A DNA stretch of 64,000 nt from Bacillus kwashiorkori (lineage in GTDB: Bacteria; Bacillota; Bacilli; Bacillales; Caldibacillaceae). The position numbers were made by a program, and so were the translations under genes. The notes beneath the pieces were generated by a model. That model worked only from the letters and a program-made list of their open reading frames with translations, did not search any database and was not told the origin of the DNA. The stretch covers positions 1 through 64,000 of the forward strand of contig NZ_CTDX01000001.1 in assembly GCF_001375515.1 (NCBI RefSeq). The letters are read 5' to 3'. Of the stretch, positions 19,980 through 33,078 are shown piece after piece; position 1 is the first letter of the stretch; each line of letters begins with the position of its first letter.

Positions 19980-20579
19980 TTGACGGAACATTACTACTCA
20001 CAAAAAGTAACCACAGCAAGTAATCCCCAAACTTGGAACTATAGTTTAAGAGGTATGACTTTTAAATTCACAACAGACCATGGTGTTTTTTCCAAAAACG
20101 AAGTGGACTTCGGCTCTAGGTTTTTAATCGAAACATTTTCCGAACCAGAAATAGCAGGACCCTTTTTAGATGTAGGATGTGGCTACGGTCCAATAGGGTT
20201 ATCGATAGCAAAATCATTTCCAAATCGATTTATACATATGGTAGACGTTAATGAACGGGCTATTTTTTTGGCAGAAAAGAATGCTACTAATAATAGGATA
20301 ACAAACGTTACTATTTACGAAAGCAACTCGTTTGCAAATGTGACCGAAACAAACTTCGCGGCAATATTGACAAACCCGCCAATTAGAGCTGGGAAGAAAG
20401 TCGTTTTTGATATATTGGAAAAAAGTTTTTCCCATTTATTAGAAGGAGGCGAATTATGGGTTGTTATTCAAAAAAAGCAAGGTGCTCCTTCAACAAAAGT
20501 GAAGTTAGAAGAACTTTTCACTGTAGTAGAAACAGTTGATAAAAATAAAGGATATTATATATTTAGGTCAAAAAAATAG
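19980..20579 (+). CDS. ybxB: RsmC-like class I methyltransferase (YbxB)
   Basis: Likely a 16S rRNA guanine-N2 methyltransferase by similarity to RsmC; the exact target in Bacillus is not shown by the sequence. The 199-residue protein has the AdoMet motif I FLDVGCGYGPIGL, the acidic MVDVNERA motif, and the catalytic NPPIRAGK. The TTG start has GGAGGTG 7 nt upstream and matches the Bacillus N-terminus. Its place between rplL and rpoB is conserved in Bacillus. Confidence 0.93.
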   Translation: MTEHYYSQKVTTASNPQTWNYSLRGMTFKFTTDHGVFSKNEVDFGSRFLIETFSEPEIAGPFLDVGCGYGPIGLSIAKSFPNRFIHMVDVNERAIFLAEKNATNNRITNVTIYESNSFANVTETNFAAILTNPPIRAGKKVVFDILEKSFSHLLEGGELWVVIQKKQGAPSTKVKLEELFTVVETVDKNKGYYIFRSKK

Positions 20580-20580
20580 T

Positions 20581-20609
20581 TTGACTTAAATATTTGGTTG
20601 TGTTAATAT
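20581..20609 (+). promoter_or_regulatory. promoter upstream of rpoB
   Basis: TTGACT (20581-20586), a 17-nt spacer and TAATAT (20604-20609) start right after the ybxB stop, leaving a long leader of about 215 nt before rpoB. Confidence 0.7.
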
Positions 20610-20718
20610 AGTTTAATGCCAACATGTATTGAACTATTCACTGTATTTTTTGTTAATTATGTATTATCTTTCTAAGTTTTGGGGATAATACTATAAATAA
20701 TGGAAGAATTATGTATAA

Positions 20719-20752
20719 GTAAGGTTTTCTAAGGAAATCCTTTTTATTTTTT
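20719..20752 (+). terminator. hairpin with T-rich tail in the rpoB leader
   Basis: AAGGTTTTC and GGAAATCCTT form an imperfect stem (about 20721-20742) followed by a T-rich tract. It lies downstream of the promoter and upstream of rpoB, so it could attenuate; a second small hairpin (CCTAGTC/GACTGGG, about 20754-20775) follows. Confidence 0.55.
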
Positions 20753-20830
20753 GTCCTAGTCAAATAGACTGGGCAAAAAGATATATTGCAATTGCGTTTC
20801 TAAAAATGTTTGATTTGAGGGGTGAATCAG

Positions 20831-23800
20831 TTGACAGGTCAACTAGTTCAGTATGGACGACACCGCCAACGAAGAAGTTTCTCGAGAATTAGCGAAGTAT
20901 TAGAGTTACCAAACCTCATCGAAATTCAAACTTCTTCATATCAATGGTTTCTAGATGAGGGATTAAGGGAAATGTTTCAGGACATTTCTCCGATTGAAGA
21001 TTTTACAGGAAATTTAGCTCTGGAATTTGTAGACTACAGTTTAGGAGAACCTAAATATTCTGTAGAAGAGTCAAAAGAACGTGATGTTACATACGCTGCT
21101 CCATTGCGAGTAAAGGTTCGACTTCTAAATAAAGAAACTGGAGAAGTGAAGGACCAAGAAGTATTTATGGGAGATTTCCCACTTATGACAGACACTGGTA
21201 CCTTTGTTATTAACGGTGCTGAACGTGTCATCGTCTCTCAATTAGTTCGTTCACCAAGTGTGTATTTTAACGAAAAAGTCGACAAAAATGGAAAAAAAGG
21301 CTTTACAGCTACAGTAATTCCAAACCGCGGTGCGTGGTTAGAGTACGAAACAGACGCGAAAGACGTAGTGTATGTGCGAATTGACCGTACTAGAAAGTTA
21401 CCAATAACTGTTCTATTAAGAGCACTTGGTTTTGGTACAGAGCAAGAAATTGTCGATTTAATCGGTGAAAACGAATATTTGCGTAACACATTAGATAAGG
21501 ATAACACCGATAGTCCAGAAAAAGCACTTCTTGAAATATATGAAAGATTGAGACCAGGTGAACCGCCTACTGTTGAAAATGCAAAAAGCCTACTAATTTC
21601 AAGGTTTTTTGATCCGAAAAGATATGATCTAGCGAATGTTGGACGCTATAAAATCAATAAAAAACTTCATATACAAAACCGCCTATTTGGTCAAACATTG
21701 GCGGAAACGCTAGTTGAACCCGAAACTGGTGAAATCTTAGCAGAAAAAGGAACAGTACTTGATCGGAGAACCCTTGATAAATTATTACCTTATTTAGAAA
21801 AGGGTATTGGTGTAAAAAGTTATCACCCGAATCAAGGTGTGTTAGAAAATGAAATTGAGATTCAAAGTATAAAAGTGTTTTCTCCAACGGACAATGGGGA
21901 GAAAGTACTTAACATTATTAGTAATGCAAATATTAGCGATAAAGTTAAACATATAACACCAGCGGATATCGTCGCTTCCATTAGTTACTTTTTCAACCTT
22001 TTACATCAAGTAGGAAGAACAGATGATATCGACCATTTAGGAAATCGCCGTCTGCGTTCTGTTGGTGAGTTATTACAAAATCAATTCCGTATTGGTTTGT
22101 CTCGGATGGAACGTGTTGTTCGTGAGAGAATGTCTATTCAAGATACTAATACCATTACTCCGCAACAATTGATAAATATTCGTCCGGTAATTGCATCGAT
22201 TAAAGAATTCTTTGGAAGTTCTCAGTTATCACAGTTCATGGATCAAACGAATCCGTTAGCTGAATTAACACATAAACGTCGGTTATCCGCGTTAGGCCCT
22301 GGTGGACTGACTAGGGAACGGGCTGGTTTTGAAGTCCGAGATGTCCACTATTCTCACTATGGCCGTATGTGTCCTATTGAAACACCTGAGGGACCGAATA
22401 TCGGGCTAATTAACTCTTTGTCTACTTTTGCGAAAGTAAATCCATTCGGTTTTATTGAAACACCTTATCGTAAAGTGGATCCTGAAACCGGGCGTGTTAC
22501 AGGTCAAGTGGACTATATGACAGCTGACGAAGAGGACAACTATGTAGTAGCACAAGCAAACGTTAGATTAGATGAAGAAGGCAATTTCCTAGACGAAGAA
22601 GTTTTTGCACGGTTCCGTGGTGAAAACTTAGTTGTCTCAGTAGACCGTGTCGATTATATGGATGTATCACCAAAACAAGTAGTTTCTGCAGCTACAGCAT
22701 GTATTCCATTCCTTGAAAACGACGACTCTAACCGTGCGTTAATGGGTGCAAACATGCAACGACAAGCAGTACCGCTATTAGTACCAGAAGCACCTTTAGT
22801 TGGTACTGGTATGGAGCATGTAACAGCAAAAGACTCCGGTGCGGCAGTAATCTGTAAACATGATGGTGTAGTAGTTCACGTGGAAGCGAAAGAAGTTAGA
22901 GTTCGTAACATATCCATAATAGATGGAAAAGAAGTAGAAGGTGATATTCAGCGTTACCGAATATCTAAATTTACTAGATCTAATAATGGTATGTCTTTTA
23001 ACCAACGTCCAATCGTTAAAGTTGGTGACCGTGTTACTAAAGGTGAGATATTAGCAGACGGACCTTCCATGGAAAAAGGTGAACTTGCATTAGGTCGAAA
23101 TGTGCTTGTTGCTTTTATGACCTGGGAAGGATATAACTACGAAGATGCCATTATTATGAGCGAACGATTAGTGAAAGACGATGTATATACTTCGGTTCAT
23201 ATAGAGGAATATGAATCAGAGTCTCGTGATACGAAGTTAGGACCAGAAGAAATAACTCGTGATATTCCTAACGTTGGTGAAGAAGCACTCCGTAATCTAG
23301 ATGATCGCGGAATTGTTCGGATTGGTGCAGAAGTAAAGGATGGCGACTTGTTAGTTGGTAAAGTCACTCCTAAAGGTGTAACTGAATTAACTGCTGAAGA
23401 GCGGCTACTCCATGCCATTTTCGGTGAAAAAGCGAGAGAAGTTCGTGATACATCGTTACGTGTTCCGCATGGTGGTGGAGGTATCGTATTAGATGTAAAA
23501 GTGTTTAATCGTGAAGATGGAGATGAACTCCCACCAGGAGTCAATCAGCTCGTTCGTGTATATATTGTACAAAAACGAAAAATTTCCGCAGGGGATAAAA
23601 TGGCTGGAAGACACGGAAATAAAGGTGTTATTTCCAGAATCCTCCCAGAAGAAGATATGCCATATTTACCTGATGGAACTCCAGTCGATATTATGTTAAA
23701 CCCGTTAGGTGTTCCTTCACGGATGAATATTGGGCAAGTACTAGAACTCCATTTAGGTATGGCTGCACGAAAATTAGGCATTCATATGGCTACACCTGTA

Positions 23801-24391
23801 TTTGACGGCGCAACAGAAGAAGACGTCTGGGAAACGATTGAAGAAGCTGGTATGGCTAGAGATGCAAAAACGATATTATATGATGGGCGCACAGGAGAAC
23901 CGTTTGACAACCGCGTTTCTGTTGGTGTCATGTATATGATAAAACTAGCACACATGGTTGATGACAAACTTCATGCGCGTTCCACTGGACCATACTCACT
24001 AGTAACCCAGCAACCGCTTGGTGGTAAAGCTCAATTTGGTGGGCAGCGTTTCGGTGAAATGGAAGTATGGGCTCTAGAAGCATACGGAGCCGCTTATACG
24101 TTACAGGAAATCTTAACCGTTAAGTCTGATGATGTTGTTGGACGGGTCAAAACATATGAAGCAATTGTTAAAGGTGAAAACGTACCTGAACCTGGTGTAC
24201 CAGAATCATTTAAGGTTCTACTTAAAGAGTTACAAAGCTTAGGAATGGATGTAAAAATTCTCTCTGGAAATCATCAAGAAATTGATATGAAAGAACTAGA
24301 AGATGACGATGATTTTCAGCAGTCTGACGCACTTTCTTTAAAACCAGAAGATGAGGATACAAAAACCGAGACAGTAGGCGCATTAGAGTAA
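20831..24391 (+). CDS. rpoB: RNA polymerase beta subunit
   Basis: RpoB forms the catalytic core of RNA polymerase with RpoC. The protein (1186 aa) is collinear with B. subtilis RpoB. The rifampicin region ([20 protein letters not shown], then [11 protein letters not shown]) has wild-type residues throughout. I use the TTG preceded by GAGGGGTG, as in Bacillus; the GTG three codons earlier overlaps that site. An acidic C-terminus (EDDDDFQQ...) is typical. rpoC follows after a 160-bp structured gap. Confidence 0.98.
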   Translation: MTGQLVQYGRHRQRRSFSRISEVLELPNLIEIQTSSYQWFLDEGLREMFQDISPIEDFTGNLALEFVDYSLGEPKYSVEESKERDVTYAAPLRVKVRLLNKETGEVKDQEVFMGDFPLMTDTGTFVINGAERVIVSQLVRSPSVYFNEKVDKNGKKGFTATVIPNRGAWLEYETDAKDVVYVRIDRTRKLPITVLLRALGFGTEQEIVDLIGENEYLRNTLDKDNTDSPEKALLEIYERLRPGEPPTVENAKSLLISRFFDPKRYDLANVGRYKINKKLHIQNRLFGQTLAETLVEPETGEILAEKGTVLDRRTLDKLLPYLEKGIGVKSYHPNQGVLENEIEIQSIKVFSPTDNGEKVLNIISNANISDKVKHITPADIVASISYFFNLLHQVGRTDDIDHLGNRRLRSVGELLQNQFRIGLSRMERVVRERMSIQDTNTITPQQLINIRPVIASIKEFFGSSQLSQFMDQTNPLAELTHKRRLSALGPGGLTRERAGFEVRDVHYSHYGRMCPIETPEGPNIGLINSLSTFAKVNPFGFIETPYRKVDPETGRVTGQVDYMTADEEDNYVVAQANVRLDEEGNFLDEEVFARFRGENLVVSVDRVDYMDVSPKQVVSAATACIPFLENDDSNRALMGANMQRQAVPLLVPEAPLVGTGMEHVTAKDSGAAVICKHDGVVVHVEAKEVRVRNISIIDGKEVEGDIQRYRISKFTRSNNGMSFNQRPIVKVGDRVTKGEILADGPSMEKGELALGRNVLVAFMTWEGYNYEDAIIMSERLVKDDVYTSVHIEEYESESRDTKLGPEEITRDIPNVGEEALRNLDDRGIVRIGAEVKDGDLLVGKVTPKGVTELTAEERLLHAIFGEKAREVRDTSLRVPHGGGGIVLDVKVFNREDGDELPPGVNQLVRVYIVQKRKISAGDKMAGRHGNKGVISRILPEEDMPYLPDGTPVDIMLNPLGVPSRMNIGQVLELHLGMAARKLGIHMATPVFDGATEEDVWETIEEAGMARDAKTILYDGRTGEPFDNRVSVGVMYMIKLAHMVDDKLHARSTGPYSLVTQQPLGGKAQFGGQRFGEMEVWALEAYGAAYTLQEILTVKSDDVVGRVKTYEAIVKGENVPEPGVPESFKVLLKELQSLGMDVKILSGNHQEIDMKELEDDDDFQQSDALSLKPEDEDTKTETVGALE

Positions 24392-24406
24392 TTGAATAAA
24401 TAAAAT

Positions 24407-24493
24407 AAGGCAGTCCCAAAGAAGGGTGCAATGGATTTAATCCGGAAAAGAGACGGTTAACGAAAAGAAAATCTAACCTTTCGGGACTTCCTT
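24407..24493 (+). other. long-range hairpin between rpoB and rpoC
   Basis: An 11-bp arm pair (24407-24417 with 24483-24493, one mismatch) encloses about 65 nt. There is no T-run, so it is not a classic terminator. It may be an RNA processing or stability element separating rpoB from rpoC; function is unknown. Confidence 0.5.
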
Positions 24494-24551
24494 ACGTTTG
24501 AAACCCGTAAAGCAAATTGGGTAATACCTAGATGAATGGGAGGTCGGCCCC

Positions 24552-27500
24552 TTGCTAGATGTAAATAACTTTGAATATATGAAAATTGGACTCGCATCAC
24601 CAGATAAAATTAGATCTTGGTCTTATGGCGAAGTTAAAAAACCAGAAACAATCAACTATCGTACATTAAAGCCTGAAAAAGATGGGTTGTTTTGTGAAAG
24701 AATATTTGGCCCAACAAAAGATTGGGAATGTCATTGCGGCAAATACAAACGCGTTCGCTATAAGGGTGTAGTTTGTGACCGCTGTGGGGTTGAAGTAACA
24801 CGCTCTAAAGTTAGACGTGAGCGCATGGGTCATATCGAACTAGCAGCACCAGTGTCCCATATTTGGTATTTTAAAGGAATTCCGAGTAGAATGGGTTTAG
24901 TTTTAGATATGTCCCCACGAGCATTAGAAGAAGTAATCTACTTTGCTTCTTATGTTGTGACAGAGCCTGGAAATACATCTTTGGAGAAAAAACAATTGCT
25001 ATCTGAAAAAGAGTACCGTGCATATCGTGAAAAATACGGGAATAAATTCCAAGCAGGCATGGGCGCGGAAGCAATTAAAAAACTCCTTCAAGATATCGAC
25101 TTAGAAAAAGAAAGTTCCATTTTAAGAGAAGAACTAAAAACTGCTCAAGGACAAAGAAGAACGAGAGCGATTAAACGTTTAGAAGTTATTGAGGCGTTCC
25201 GTAATTCAGGGAATGATCCATCATGGATGATTCTAGATGTGCTTCCGGTAATACCACCAGAATTACGTCCGATGGTACAGTTAGATGGTGGTCGTTTTGC
25301 AACTTCTGACTTAAACGATCTATACCGCCGTGTCATTAACCGTAATAACCGGTTAAAACGTCTATTAGACCTTGGTGCTCCTAGTATTATTGTGCAAAAT
25401 GAAAAACGGATGTTACAAGAAGCTGTGGATGCGCTAATTGACAATGGTCGTCGCGGACGTCCTGTAACTGGTCCGGGAAATCGCCCGTTGAAATCACTTT
25501 CCCATATGTTAAAAGGAAAACAAGGAAGATTCCGTCAAAACTTACTCGGTAAACGTGTAGACTATTCTGGGCGTTCTGTTATCGTAGTAGGTCCAAATTT
25601 AAAAATGTATCAATGTGGACTTCCGAAAGAAATGGCAATTGAGTTATTCAAACCATTCGTAATGAAAGAACTAGTAGCAAAAGGCTTGGCGCATAATATT
25701 AAGTCTGCAAAAAGAAAAATTGAAAGATTACATCCAGAAATATGGGATGTCCTTGAAGAAGTGATTAAAGAGCATCCTGTGTTATTAAACCGTGCACCTA
25801 CATTACACAGACTTGGAATTCAGGCATTCGAACCTACACTAGTAGAAGGAAGAGCAATTCGTTTGCACCCGCTCGTTTGTACAGCATATAATGCTGACTT
25901 TGACGGAGACCAAATGGCAGTCCACGTACCCCTTTCGGCCGAAGCACAAGCAGAAGCACGTATGTTAATGCTAGCTGCACAGAACATTCTAAACCCGAAA
26001 GATGGAAAACCAGTTGTTACACCTTCACAGGATATGGTGCTTGGAAACTATTATCTAACATTGGAAAGAGAAGGTGCAATTGGAGAAGGGCTAATCTTCA
26101 AAGATCGTAACGAGGCGTTGGTTGCCTATCAAAATGGTATAGTACATTTGCATACAAGAGTTGCAGTCTATGCAGGCTCTCTAAATAATCCAACATTCAC
26201 AGAAGAGCAAAATAAAATGCTCTTGCTAACTACGGTAGGTAAGTTAATATTTAATGAAATCTTACCAAAGGCATTTCCATATATTAACGAACCGACAAAA
26301 AGTAATTTAGAAGAAAAAACACCAGAAAAATATTTTGTAAAACCGACGGATAATGTAAAAGAAATTATTGCATCCCGTCCGCTTATATCCCCATTCAAAA
26401 AGGGCATTTTAGGAAATATTATTTCAGAAGTGTTTAAACGATACAAAATAACCGAAACATCCAAAATGTTAGACCGAATGAAAGATTTAGGCTTTAAGTA
26501 TTCTACGAAAGCTGGAATTACAATTGGAATTGCAGACATTATCGTGTTGCCACAAAAAAATGAAATATTAGATGATGCGCAACGAAAAGTAGATAACGTT
26601 CAAAAACAATTCCGAAGAGGTCTAATTACCGAAGATGAAAGATATGAACGTGTTATTTCCATCTGGAGTGCAGCAAAAGATGAAATTCAAGGCAAATTAA
26701 TGGAAACATTAGAACCTACAAACCCAATTTTCATGATGAGTGATTCTGGAGCTCGTGGTAATGCTTCCAACTTTACCCAACTTGCTGGGATGCGTGGCTT
26801 AATGGCTAACCCAGCTGGCCGAATTATTGAGTTGCCGATTAAATCTAGTTTCCGTGAAGGGTTAACCGTGTTAGAATACTTTATTTCTACGCATGGTGCT
26901 CGTAAAGGACTTGCTGATACAGCTCTTAAGACAGCTGACTCTGGTTATTTAACTAGACGTCTAGTAGATGTCGCGCAAGATGTGATTGTTCGGGAGGAAG
27001 ATTGCGGAACAGATCGCGGTCTGCTCGTTGAAGCACTAACAGATGATGCCGAAGTTATCGAATCACTAGATGAACGGTTAATTGGAAGATATGCAAGAAA
27101 AACGATTAAACATCCTGAAACAGGTGAAGTGCTAGTTAAAGAAAATGATTTAATTACAGAAGATATCGCTAACCAAATCATGAAAGCGGGTATCGAAAAA
27201 GTTTGGATTCGCTCTGCCTTTACGTGTAATACAAGACACGGTGTATGTAAAAAATGTTACGGTCGCAATCTAGCAACAGGCCAGGAAGTAGAAGTTGGAG
27301 AAGCTGTGGGTATTATCGCTGCTCAATCTATTGGTGAGCCTGGTACACAGTTAACGATGCGTACTTTCCATACAGGTGGAGTAGCAGGAGACGATATTAC
27401 ACAAGGTCTTCCAAGGGTTCAAGAATTATTCGAAGCACGTAATCCAAAAGGTCAAGCGGTAATCTCAGAAATTGACGGTGAAGTGGTAGCAATCAACGTT

Positions 27501-28145
27501 GGTAAAGACCGTCAACAAGAAATTGTTGTACAGGGTGCCGTTGAAAACAATACGTACTCCGCCCCATATACAGCAAGATTGAAAGTTACGGTTGGTGATA
27601 AAGTAACACGGGGACAAGAACTTACAGAAGGTTCAATAGACCCGAAAGAACTACTAAAAGTAAAAGATGTTCTTTCTGTCCAAGAGTACTTACTGCGTGA
27701 AGTTCAACGAGTATATCGAATGCAAGGTGTAGAAATTGGTGATAAACATATTGAGGTAATGGTTCGTCAAATGTTACGGAAAGTAAGAGTAATTGATTCT
27801 GGAGATACTGATGTTTTACCAGGAACATTACTAGATATCCATCAATTTACAGAGGCTAATGAAAAAGTCTTATTGGAAGGTGGAACACCAGCTACTGGTC
27901 GCCCGGTACTACTCGGAATCACGAAAGCTTCACTTGAAACAGATTCCTTCTTATCTGCAGCATCGTTCCAAGAAACTACAAGAGTATTAACTGATGCAGC
28001 AATAAAAGGTAAACAAGATGAATTATTAGGCTTGAAAGAAAATGTCATTATCGGGAAACTAATTCCTGCAGGTACAGGTATGCAAATGTACCGTAGAGCA
28101 AACTTAAAATTTAAAGACCAAGAAGAAACAGTTACTGTAGACTAA
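24552..28145 (+). CDS. rpoC: RNA polymerase beta' subunit
   Basis: RpoC carries the active-site magnesium triad in [12 protein letters not shown]. The 1197-residue protein begins [10 protein letters not shown] like Bacillus RpoC and has the N-terminal zinc site (CHCGKYK...CDRCG), the [14 protein letters not shown] trigger-loop region and the second zinc cluster ([13 protein letters not shown]). The TTG start has GGGAGGTCG upstream. A hairpin after the stop likely ends the rpoBC transcript. Confidence 0.98.
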   Translation: MLDVNNFEYMKIGLASPDKIRSWSYGEVKKPETINYRTLKPEKDGLFCERIFGPTKDWECHCGKYKRVRYKGVVCDRCGVEVTRSKVRRERMGHIELAAPVSHIWYFKGIPSRMGLVLDMSPRALEEVIYFASYVVTEPGNTSLEKKQLLSEKEYRAYREKYGNKFQAGMGAEAIKKLLQDIDLEKESSILREELKTAQGQRRTRAIKRLEVIEAFRNSGNDPSWMILDVLPVIPPELRPMVQLDGGRFATSDLNDLYRRVINRNNRLKRLLDLGAPSIIVQNEKRMLQEAVDALIDNGRRGRPVTGPGNRPLKSLSHMLKGKQGRFRQNLLGKRVDYSGRSVIVVGPNLKMYQCGLPKEMAIELFKPFVMKELVAKGLAHNIKSAKRKIERLHPEIWDVLEEVIKEHPVLLNRAPTLHRLGIQAFEPTLVEGRAIRLHPLVCTAYNADFDGDQMAVHVPLSAEAQAEARMLMLAAQNILNPKDGKPVVTPSQDMVLGNYYLTLEREGAIGEGLIFKDRNEALVAYQNGIVHLHTRVAVYAGSLNNPTFTEEQNKMLLLTTVGKLIFNEILPKAFPYINEPTKSNLEEKTPEKYFVKPTDNVKEIIASRPLISPFKKGILGNIISEVFKRYKITETSKMLDRMKDLGFKYSTKAGITIGIADIIVLPQKNEILDDAQRKVDNVQKQFRRGLITEDERYERVISIWSAAKDEIQGKLMETLEPTNPIFMMSDSGARGNASNFTQLAGMRGLMANPAGRIIELPIKSSFREGLTVLEYFISTHGARKGLADTALKTADSGYLTRRLVDVAQDVIVREEDCGTDRGLLVEALTDDAEVIESLDERLIGRYARKTIKHPETGEVLVKENDLITEDIANQIMKAGIEKVWIRSAFTCNTRHGVCKKCYGRNLATGQEVEVGEAVGIIAAQSIGEPGTQLTMRTFHTGGVAGDDITQGLPRVQELFEARNPKGQAVISEIDGEVVAINVGKDRQQEIVVQGAVENNTYSAPYTARLKVTVGDKVTRGQELTEGSIDPKELLKVKDVLSVQEYLLREVQRVYRMQGVEIGDKHIEVMVRQMLRKVRVIDSGDTDVLPGTLLDIHQFTEANEKVLLEGGTPATGRPVLLGITKASLETDSFLSAASFQETTRVLTDAAIKGKQDELLGLKENVIIGKLIPAGTGMQMYRRANLKFKDQEETVTVD

Positions 28146-28155
28146 AAAAACAGTT

Positions 28156-28200
28156 AGCGGCTGGATTGTTCTCTTTTCCAGCCGCTGAAAAAAATTTTAA
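28156..28200 (+). terminator. hairpin after rpoC
   Basis: AGCGGCTGGA (28156-28165) and TCCAGCCGCT (28177-28186) form a perfect 10-bp stem. An A-run rather than a T-run follows directly, with Ts only from about 28195, so termination strength is uncertain. Confidence 0.65.
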
Positions 28201-28207
28201 TTTATTA

Positions 28208-28236
28208 TTGACATTAAAATCGCAAAATGCTACTAT
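28208..28236 (+). promoter_or_regulatory. promoter of the str operon
   Basis: A perfect TTGACA (28208-28213), 17-nt spacer and TACTAT (28231-28236) precede rplGB-rpsL-rpsG-fusA. Confidence 0.8.
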
Positions 28237-28280
28237 ATTTTAGGTGCTTCTAACACCTGTTGCTTTGGAGGATGATTAAA

Positions 28281-28529
28281 ATGTCTTATGAAAAAGTGAA
28301 ACAGGCCAAGGAGATTATCATAGGAACAAAACAAACAATTAAAGCCCTGAAGAATGGCACGATATCAGAACTTCTTCTTGCTAACGACACTGATCAACAC
28401 ATTATTGATAAAATAGTAGAGGTAGCATCTGAGTGTAATGTGCCAATTACTCGTGTAGACTCAATGAAAAAATTAGGAGCTGCATGTGGGATAGATGTAG
28501 GAGCTGCGGTAGTCGCAGTCGTCCGCTGA
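28281..28529 (+). CDS. rplGB: L7Ae-family RNA-binding protein (YbxF)
   Basis: An 82-residue L7Ae/L30e-fold protein that in Bacillus binds kink-turn RNA; its cellular role is not settled. It shows the family segments LLLANDTDQHI and CGIDVGAAVVAVV. The ATG with TTGGAGGATG upstream is chosen over an in-frame start 21 nt earlier that overlaps that site. It heads the str operon, directly before rpsL, as in B. subtilis. Confidence 0.92.
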   Translation: MSYEKVKQAKEIIIGTKQTIKALKNGTISELLLANDTDQHIIDKIVEVASECNVPITRVDSMKKLGAACGIDVGAAVVAVVR

Positions 28530-28626
28530 CATGTTTTTGTAGTAGACTCTACAAAAATTTGTTTTTGCTTAAAAATGAGCCACCTGGATATGTGGGCTTA
28601 CACAAAACTGGAAGGGAGGAACAAAC

Positions 28627-29046
28627 ATGCCTACAATTAATCAATTAGTTCGCAAACCACGTAAAGCGATTATTGAAAAATCAAAATCACCAGCATTGAA
28701 TAAAGGTTATAACAGCTTTAAAAAAGCACAAACAAATCTTTCTTCACCGCAAAAACGTGGAGTATGTACTCGTGTTGGTACAATGACACCTAAAAAACCA
28801 AACTCTGCGTTACGTAAATATGCTCGTGTACGTTTAACTAACGGAATCGAAGTTACAGCTTACATCCCTGGAATTGGGCACAATCTACAAGAACACAGTG
28901 TTGTGTTAATTCGTGGGGGTCGTGTTAAAGACTTACCGGGTGTACGTTATCATATCGTACGCGGTGCTTTAGATACAGCTGGTGTTGATAACCGAAAACA
29001 AGGCCGTTCAAAATACGGTACTAAAAAACCAAAAGAGAAAAAGTAA
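28627..29046 (+). CDS. rpsL: 30S ribosomal protein S12
   Basis: S12 sits at the decoding centre and sets translational accuracy. The 139-residue sequence contains [11 protein letters not shown] and [13 protein letters not shown], with the lysines in both loops unchanged, so no classical streptomycin-resistance substitution is seen. GGAGGAAC lies just upstream. It is followed by rpsG within the str operon. Confidence 0.98.
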   Translation: MPTINQLVRKPRKAIIEKSKSPALNKGYNSFKKAQTNLSSPQKRGVCTRVGTMTPKKPNSALRKYARVRLTNGIEVTAYIPGIGHNLQEHSVVLIRGGRVKDLPGVRYHIVRGALDTAGVDNRKQGRSKYGTKKPKEKK

Positions 29047-29056
29047 CGATCTATAA

Positions 29057-29563
<507 letters not shown>

Positions 29564-29639
29564 TCCACCCTGTTTTGTTATTTAATATATTATTAAACAA
29601 TAAAAAAATGACTATTTTATAGAGGAAGGAGAAAAAAGG

Positions 29640-31718
29640 ATGCCAAGAGAGTTCTCCTTAGAAAAGACAAGAAACATCGGAATCATGGCACACATCGATG
29701 CTGGTAAAACTACTACCACAGAGCGTATTTTGTTCTACACTGGCCGTATTCATAAAATTGGAGAAACACATGAAGGTGCTTCTCAAATGGACTGGATGGA
29801 ACAAGAACAAGAACGCGGTATTACAATTACATCAGCTGCTACAACTGCACAATGGAAAGGGCATCGCGTTAACATCATCGACACTCCAGGACACGTAGAC
29901 TTCACAGTAGAGGTTGAACGTTCTTTACGAGTGCTTGATGGTGCGGTAACAGTATTAGATGCACAATCCGGTGTAGAACCTCAAACAGAAACAGTATGGC
30001 GTCAAGCAACAACATATGGCGTCCCACGTATTGTTTTTGTAAATAAAATGGATAAAATCGGTGCTGATTTCTTGTACTCTGTTAAGACTTTACATGAGAG
30101 ATTGCAAGCAAATGCACATCCTATCCAAATGCCGATTGGTGCTGAAGATCAATTCAACGGCATCATCGACTTAGTAGAAATGAAGGCTCATTTCTATAAA
30201 GATGACTTAGGTACTGTTGATGAAGCAACAGATATTCCTGAAGAATACAAAGAACAAGCAGAAGAATTACGTAATAGATTAGTGGAAGCTGTCGCTGAAC
30301 TAGACGAGGAATTAATGATGAAATACCTCGAAGGTGAAGAGATTACAGTTGATGAGCTTAAAGCTGCTATTCGTAAAGCAACTGTAAATGTTGAGTTTTA
30401 CCCTGTATTATGCGGTTCTGCCTTTAAAAATAAAGGGGTACAATTAATGTTAGATGCAGCTATTGATTATTTACCTGCTCCAACAGATATCCCTGACATT
30501 AAAGGTATTGACCCAGATACGGAAGAAGAGGTAACTCGACCATCAAGCGATGATGCACCATTTTCTGCATTAGCGTTTAAAGTAATGACAGACCCATATG
30601 TTGGTAAATTAACGTTCTTCCGTGTTTACTCTGGTGTTTTAAACTCAGGTTCTTATGTAGTTAACTCCACAAAAGGTAAACGGGAAAGAATTGGTCGTAT
30701 TCTTCAAATGCACGCAAATCACCGTCAAGAAATATCTACCGTATATTCAGGTGATATCGCAGCTGCAGTTGGTTTGAAAGATACAACAACTGGAGATACT
30801 TTATGTGATGAAAAAGCAAAAGTTATTTTAGAATCAATGGAGTTTCCAGAACCAGTTATTTCTGTAGCAATTGAACCAAAATCAAAAGCAGACCAAGACA
30901 AAATGTCCACTGCTTTACAAAAATTACAAGAAGAAGACCCAACATTCCGTGCTTCTACTAACCAAGAAACAGGTCAAACAATCATCGAAGGTATGGGTGA
31001 ACTTCACCTAGATATTATCGTTGATCGTATGAAACGTGAATTTAAAGTAGAGGCAAACGTTGGTGCGCCACAGGTTGCTTACCGCGAAACATTCCGTTCA
31101 ACTGCACAAGTGGAAGGTAAGTTCGTACGTCAATCTGGTGGTCGTGGACAATTCGGTCATGTTTGGATCGAATTCTCGCCAAACGAAGAAGGAAAAGGTT
31201 TCGAATTTGAAAATGCTATCGTCGGTGGTGTCGTTCCTCGTGAATACATTGCACCTGTTCAAGCTGGTCTAGAAGATTCAATGAAAAATGGTGTTTTAGC
31301 AGGTTACCCACTTGTAGACGTTAAAGCAAAACTATTCGACGGTTCTTACCACGATGTTGACTCAAGTGAAATGGCGTTTAAAATTGCTGCATCTTTAGCA
31401 TTAAAAAATGCAGCGAAAAAATGTAACCCAGTTCTTCTTGAACCAATCATGAAAGTAGAAGTCGTAATCCCAGAAGAATACTTAGGTGACATTATGGGTG
31501 ATATTACTTCTCGTCGTGGTCGCGTGGAAGGAATGGAAGCTCGTGGAAATGCACAAGTTGTTAGAGCAATGGTTCCACTATCTGAAATGTTTGGTTATGC
31601 AACTTCATTGCGTTCTAATACACAAGGTCGTGGAACGTTCACGATGGTATTCGATCATTATGAAGAGGTTCCAAAATCAATTTCAGATGAAATTATCAAA
31701 AAAAATAGTGGTGAATAA
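29640..31718 (+). CDS. fusA: elongation factor G
   Basis: EF-G drives translocation and, with RRF, ribosome recycling. The 692-residue protein has G1 [14 protein letters not shown]3 DTPGHVDF and G4 NKMDK in domain I, and domain IV/V with [11 protein letters not shown]. It is the canonical fusA in the str operon rather than a tetracycline-protection paralogue, judged by position and by the full set of EF-G segments. Confidence 0.98.
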   Translation: MPREFSLEKTRNIGIMAHIDAGKTTTTERILFYTGRIHKIGETHEGASQMDWMEQEQERGITITSAATTAQWKGHRVNIIDTPGHVDFTVEVERSLRVLDGAVTVLDAQSGVEPQTETVWRQATTYGVPRIVFVNKMDKIGADFLYSVKTLHERLQANAHPIQMPIGAEDQFNGIIDLVEMKAHFYKDDLGTVDEATDIPEEYKEQAEELRNRLVEAVAELDEELMMKYLEGEEITVDELKAAIRKATVNVEFYPVLCGSAFKNKGVQLMLDAAIDYLPAPTDIPDIKGIDPDTEEEVTRPSSDDAPFSALAFKVMTDPYVGKLTFFRVYSGVLNSGSYVVNSTKGKRERIGRILQMHANHRQEISTVYSGDIAAAVGLKDTTTGDTLCDEKAKVILESMEFPEPVISVAIEPKSKADQDKMSTALQKLQEEDPTFRASTNQETGQTIIEGMGELHLDIIVDRMKREFKVEANVGAPQVAYRETFRSTAQVEGKFVRQSGGRGQFGHVWIEFSPNEEGKGFEFENAIVGGVVPREYIAPVQAGLEDSMKNGVLAGYPLVDVKAKLFDGSYHDVDSSEMAFKIAASLALKNAAKKCNPVLLEPIMKVEVVIPEEYLGDIMGDITSRRGRVEGMEARGNAQVVRAMVPLSEMFGYATSLRSNTQGRGTFTMVFDHYEEVPKSISDEIIKKNSGE

Positions 31719-31747
31719 TTGATTTTACTACTTATATGAAGTATAAC
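31719..31747 (+). promoter_or_regulatory. candidate tuf promoter
   Basis: TTGATT (31719-31724), a 17-nt spacer and TATAAC (31742-31747) begin immediately after the fusA stop. In Bacillus tuf has an additional promoter of its own. Confidence 0.55.
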
Positions 31748-31766
31748 TACTATTGTAGGATATATA

Positions 31767-31790
31767 GGTCGCTATAACTCTATAGCGACC
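31767..31790 (+). other. perfect 10-bp hairpin before tuf
   Basis: GGTCGCTATA and TATAGCGACC flank a 4-nt loop. No T-run follows, so it is more likely a stability or processing element in the fusA-tuf spacer than a terminator. Confidence 0.7.
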
Positions 31791-31839
31791 ATAACCAAAA
31801 TACTTAACAATTTTAAATATTGAAGGAGGATTATTCCTA

Positions 31840-33027
31840 ATGGCAAAAGCAAAATTTGACCGTTCAAAACCACACGTTAATATCGGAACAATTGGTCACG
31901 TTGACCATGGTAAAACTACTTTAACTGCAGCTATCACTACTGTTCTTGCAAAAGTTGGTGGTGCGGAAGCTCGCGGATATGATCAAATCGACGGTGCACC
32001 TGAAGAAAAAGAACGTGGTATTACCATCTCTACTTCTCACGTTGAATATGAAACTGCAAATCGTCACTATGCACACGTTGACTGCCCAGGACACGCTGAC
32101 TATGTAAAAAACATGATTACTGGTGCTGCACAAATGGACGGAGCTATCCTAGTAGTTTCTGCTGCTGATGGCCCAATGCCACAAACTCGTGAACATATTC
32201 TTTTATCTCGCCAAGTTGGTGTTCCTTACATTGTTGTATTCTTAAACAAATGCGACATGGTTGATGACGAAGAATTATTAGAATTAGTTGAAATGGAAGT
32301 TCGTGACCTATTATCTGAATACGACTTCCCAGGTGATGATATTCCTGTAATTAAAGGTTCTGCATTAAAAGCTCTTGAAGGTGATGCAGCATGGGAAGAA
32401 AAAATTCATGAATTAATGGCAGCAGTTGATGAATATATTCCAACTCCTCAACGTGATACGGACAAACCTTTCATGATGCCAGTAGAAGATGTATTCTCAA
32501 TCACTGGTCGTGGTACAGTTGCTACAGGCCGTGTAGAACGTGGTGTAGTAAAAGTTGGGGATGTAATTGAAATCGTTGGACTTGCTGAAGAACCAAAATC
32601 AACAACTGTAACAGGTGTTGAAATGTTCCGTAAACTTCTTGATCAAGCAGAAGCAGGGGACAACATCGGTGCACTTCTTCGTGGTGTTGCTCGTGATGAA
32701 GTTGAGCGTGGTCAAGTTCTAGCAAAACCAGGAACAATTAACCCACACACAAAATTTACAGCTCAAGTTTACGTATTAACAAAAGAAGAAGGCGGACGTC
32801 ATACTCCATTCTTCTCTAACTACCGTCCACAATTCTATTTCCGTACAACAGACGTAACTGGAATTATCGAGTTACCAGAAGGTGTGGAAATGGTTATGCC
32901 TGGCGATAACATCGAAATGACTGTAGAACTAATTGCACCAGTTGCGATTGAAGAAGGAACTAAATTCTCCATTCGTGAAGGTGGACGCACAGTAGGCGCA
33001 GGTTCTGTAGCTTCTGTTATTAAATAA
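31840..33027 (+). CDS. tuf: elongation factor Tu
   Basis: EF-Tu carries aminoacyl-tRNA to the ribosome. The 395-residue protein has G1 [11 protein letters not shown]3 DCPGHADY and G4 NKCDMVDD, followed by beta-barrel domains II and III. Codon use is strongly biased, as expected for the most abundant cell protein. AAGGAGG precedes the ATG. A hairpin terminator follows. Confidence 0.98.
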   Translation: MAKAKFDRSKPHVNIGTIGHVDHGKTTLTAAITTVLAKVGGAEARGYDQIDGAPEEKERGITISTSHVEYETANRHYAHVDCPGHADYVKNMITGAAQMDGAILVVSAADGPMPQTREHILLSRQVGVPYIVVFLNKCDMVDDEELLELVEMEVRDLLSEYDFPGDDIPVIKGSALKALEGDAAWEEKIHELMAAVDEYIPTPQRDTDKPFMMPVEDVFSITGRGTVATGRVERGVVKVGDVIEIVGLAEEPKSTTVTGVEMFRKLLDQAEAGDNIGALLRGVARDEVERGQVLAKPGTINPHTKFTAQVYVLTKEEGGRHTPFFSNYRPQFYFRTTDVTGIIELPEGVEMVMPGDNIEMTVELIAPVAIEEGTKFSIREGGRTVGAGSVASVIK

Positions 33028-33045
33028 TATAAGATAATTATCAAG

Positions 33046-33078
33046 AAGCAGGTAGCCCTTAAGCTAGCTGCTTTTTTC
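33046..33078 (+). terminator. terminator after tuf
   Basis: AAGCAGGTAGC and GCTAGCTGCTT form a stem (33046-33056 with 33063-33073, one mismatch) followed by Ts. It ends the str operon. Confidence 0.85.

Noticed and set aside
20822-20830. GTG start for rpoB
   Set aside because: It sits within the GAGGGGTG ribosome-binding site; the TTG three codons later matches the Bacillus N-terminus.
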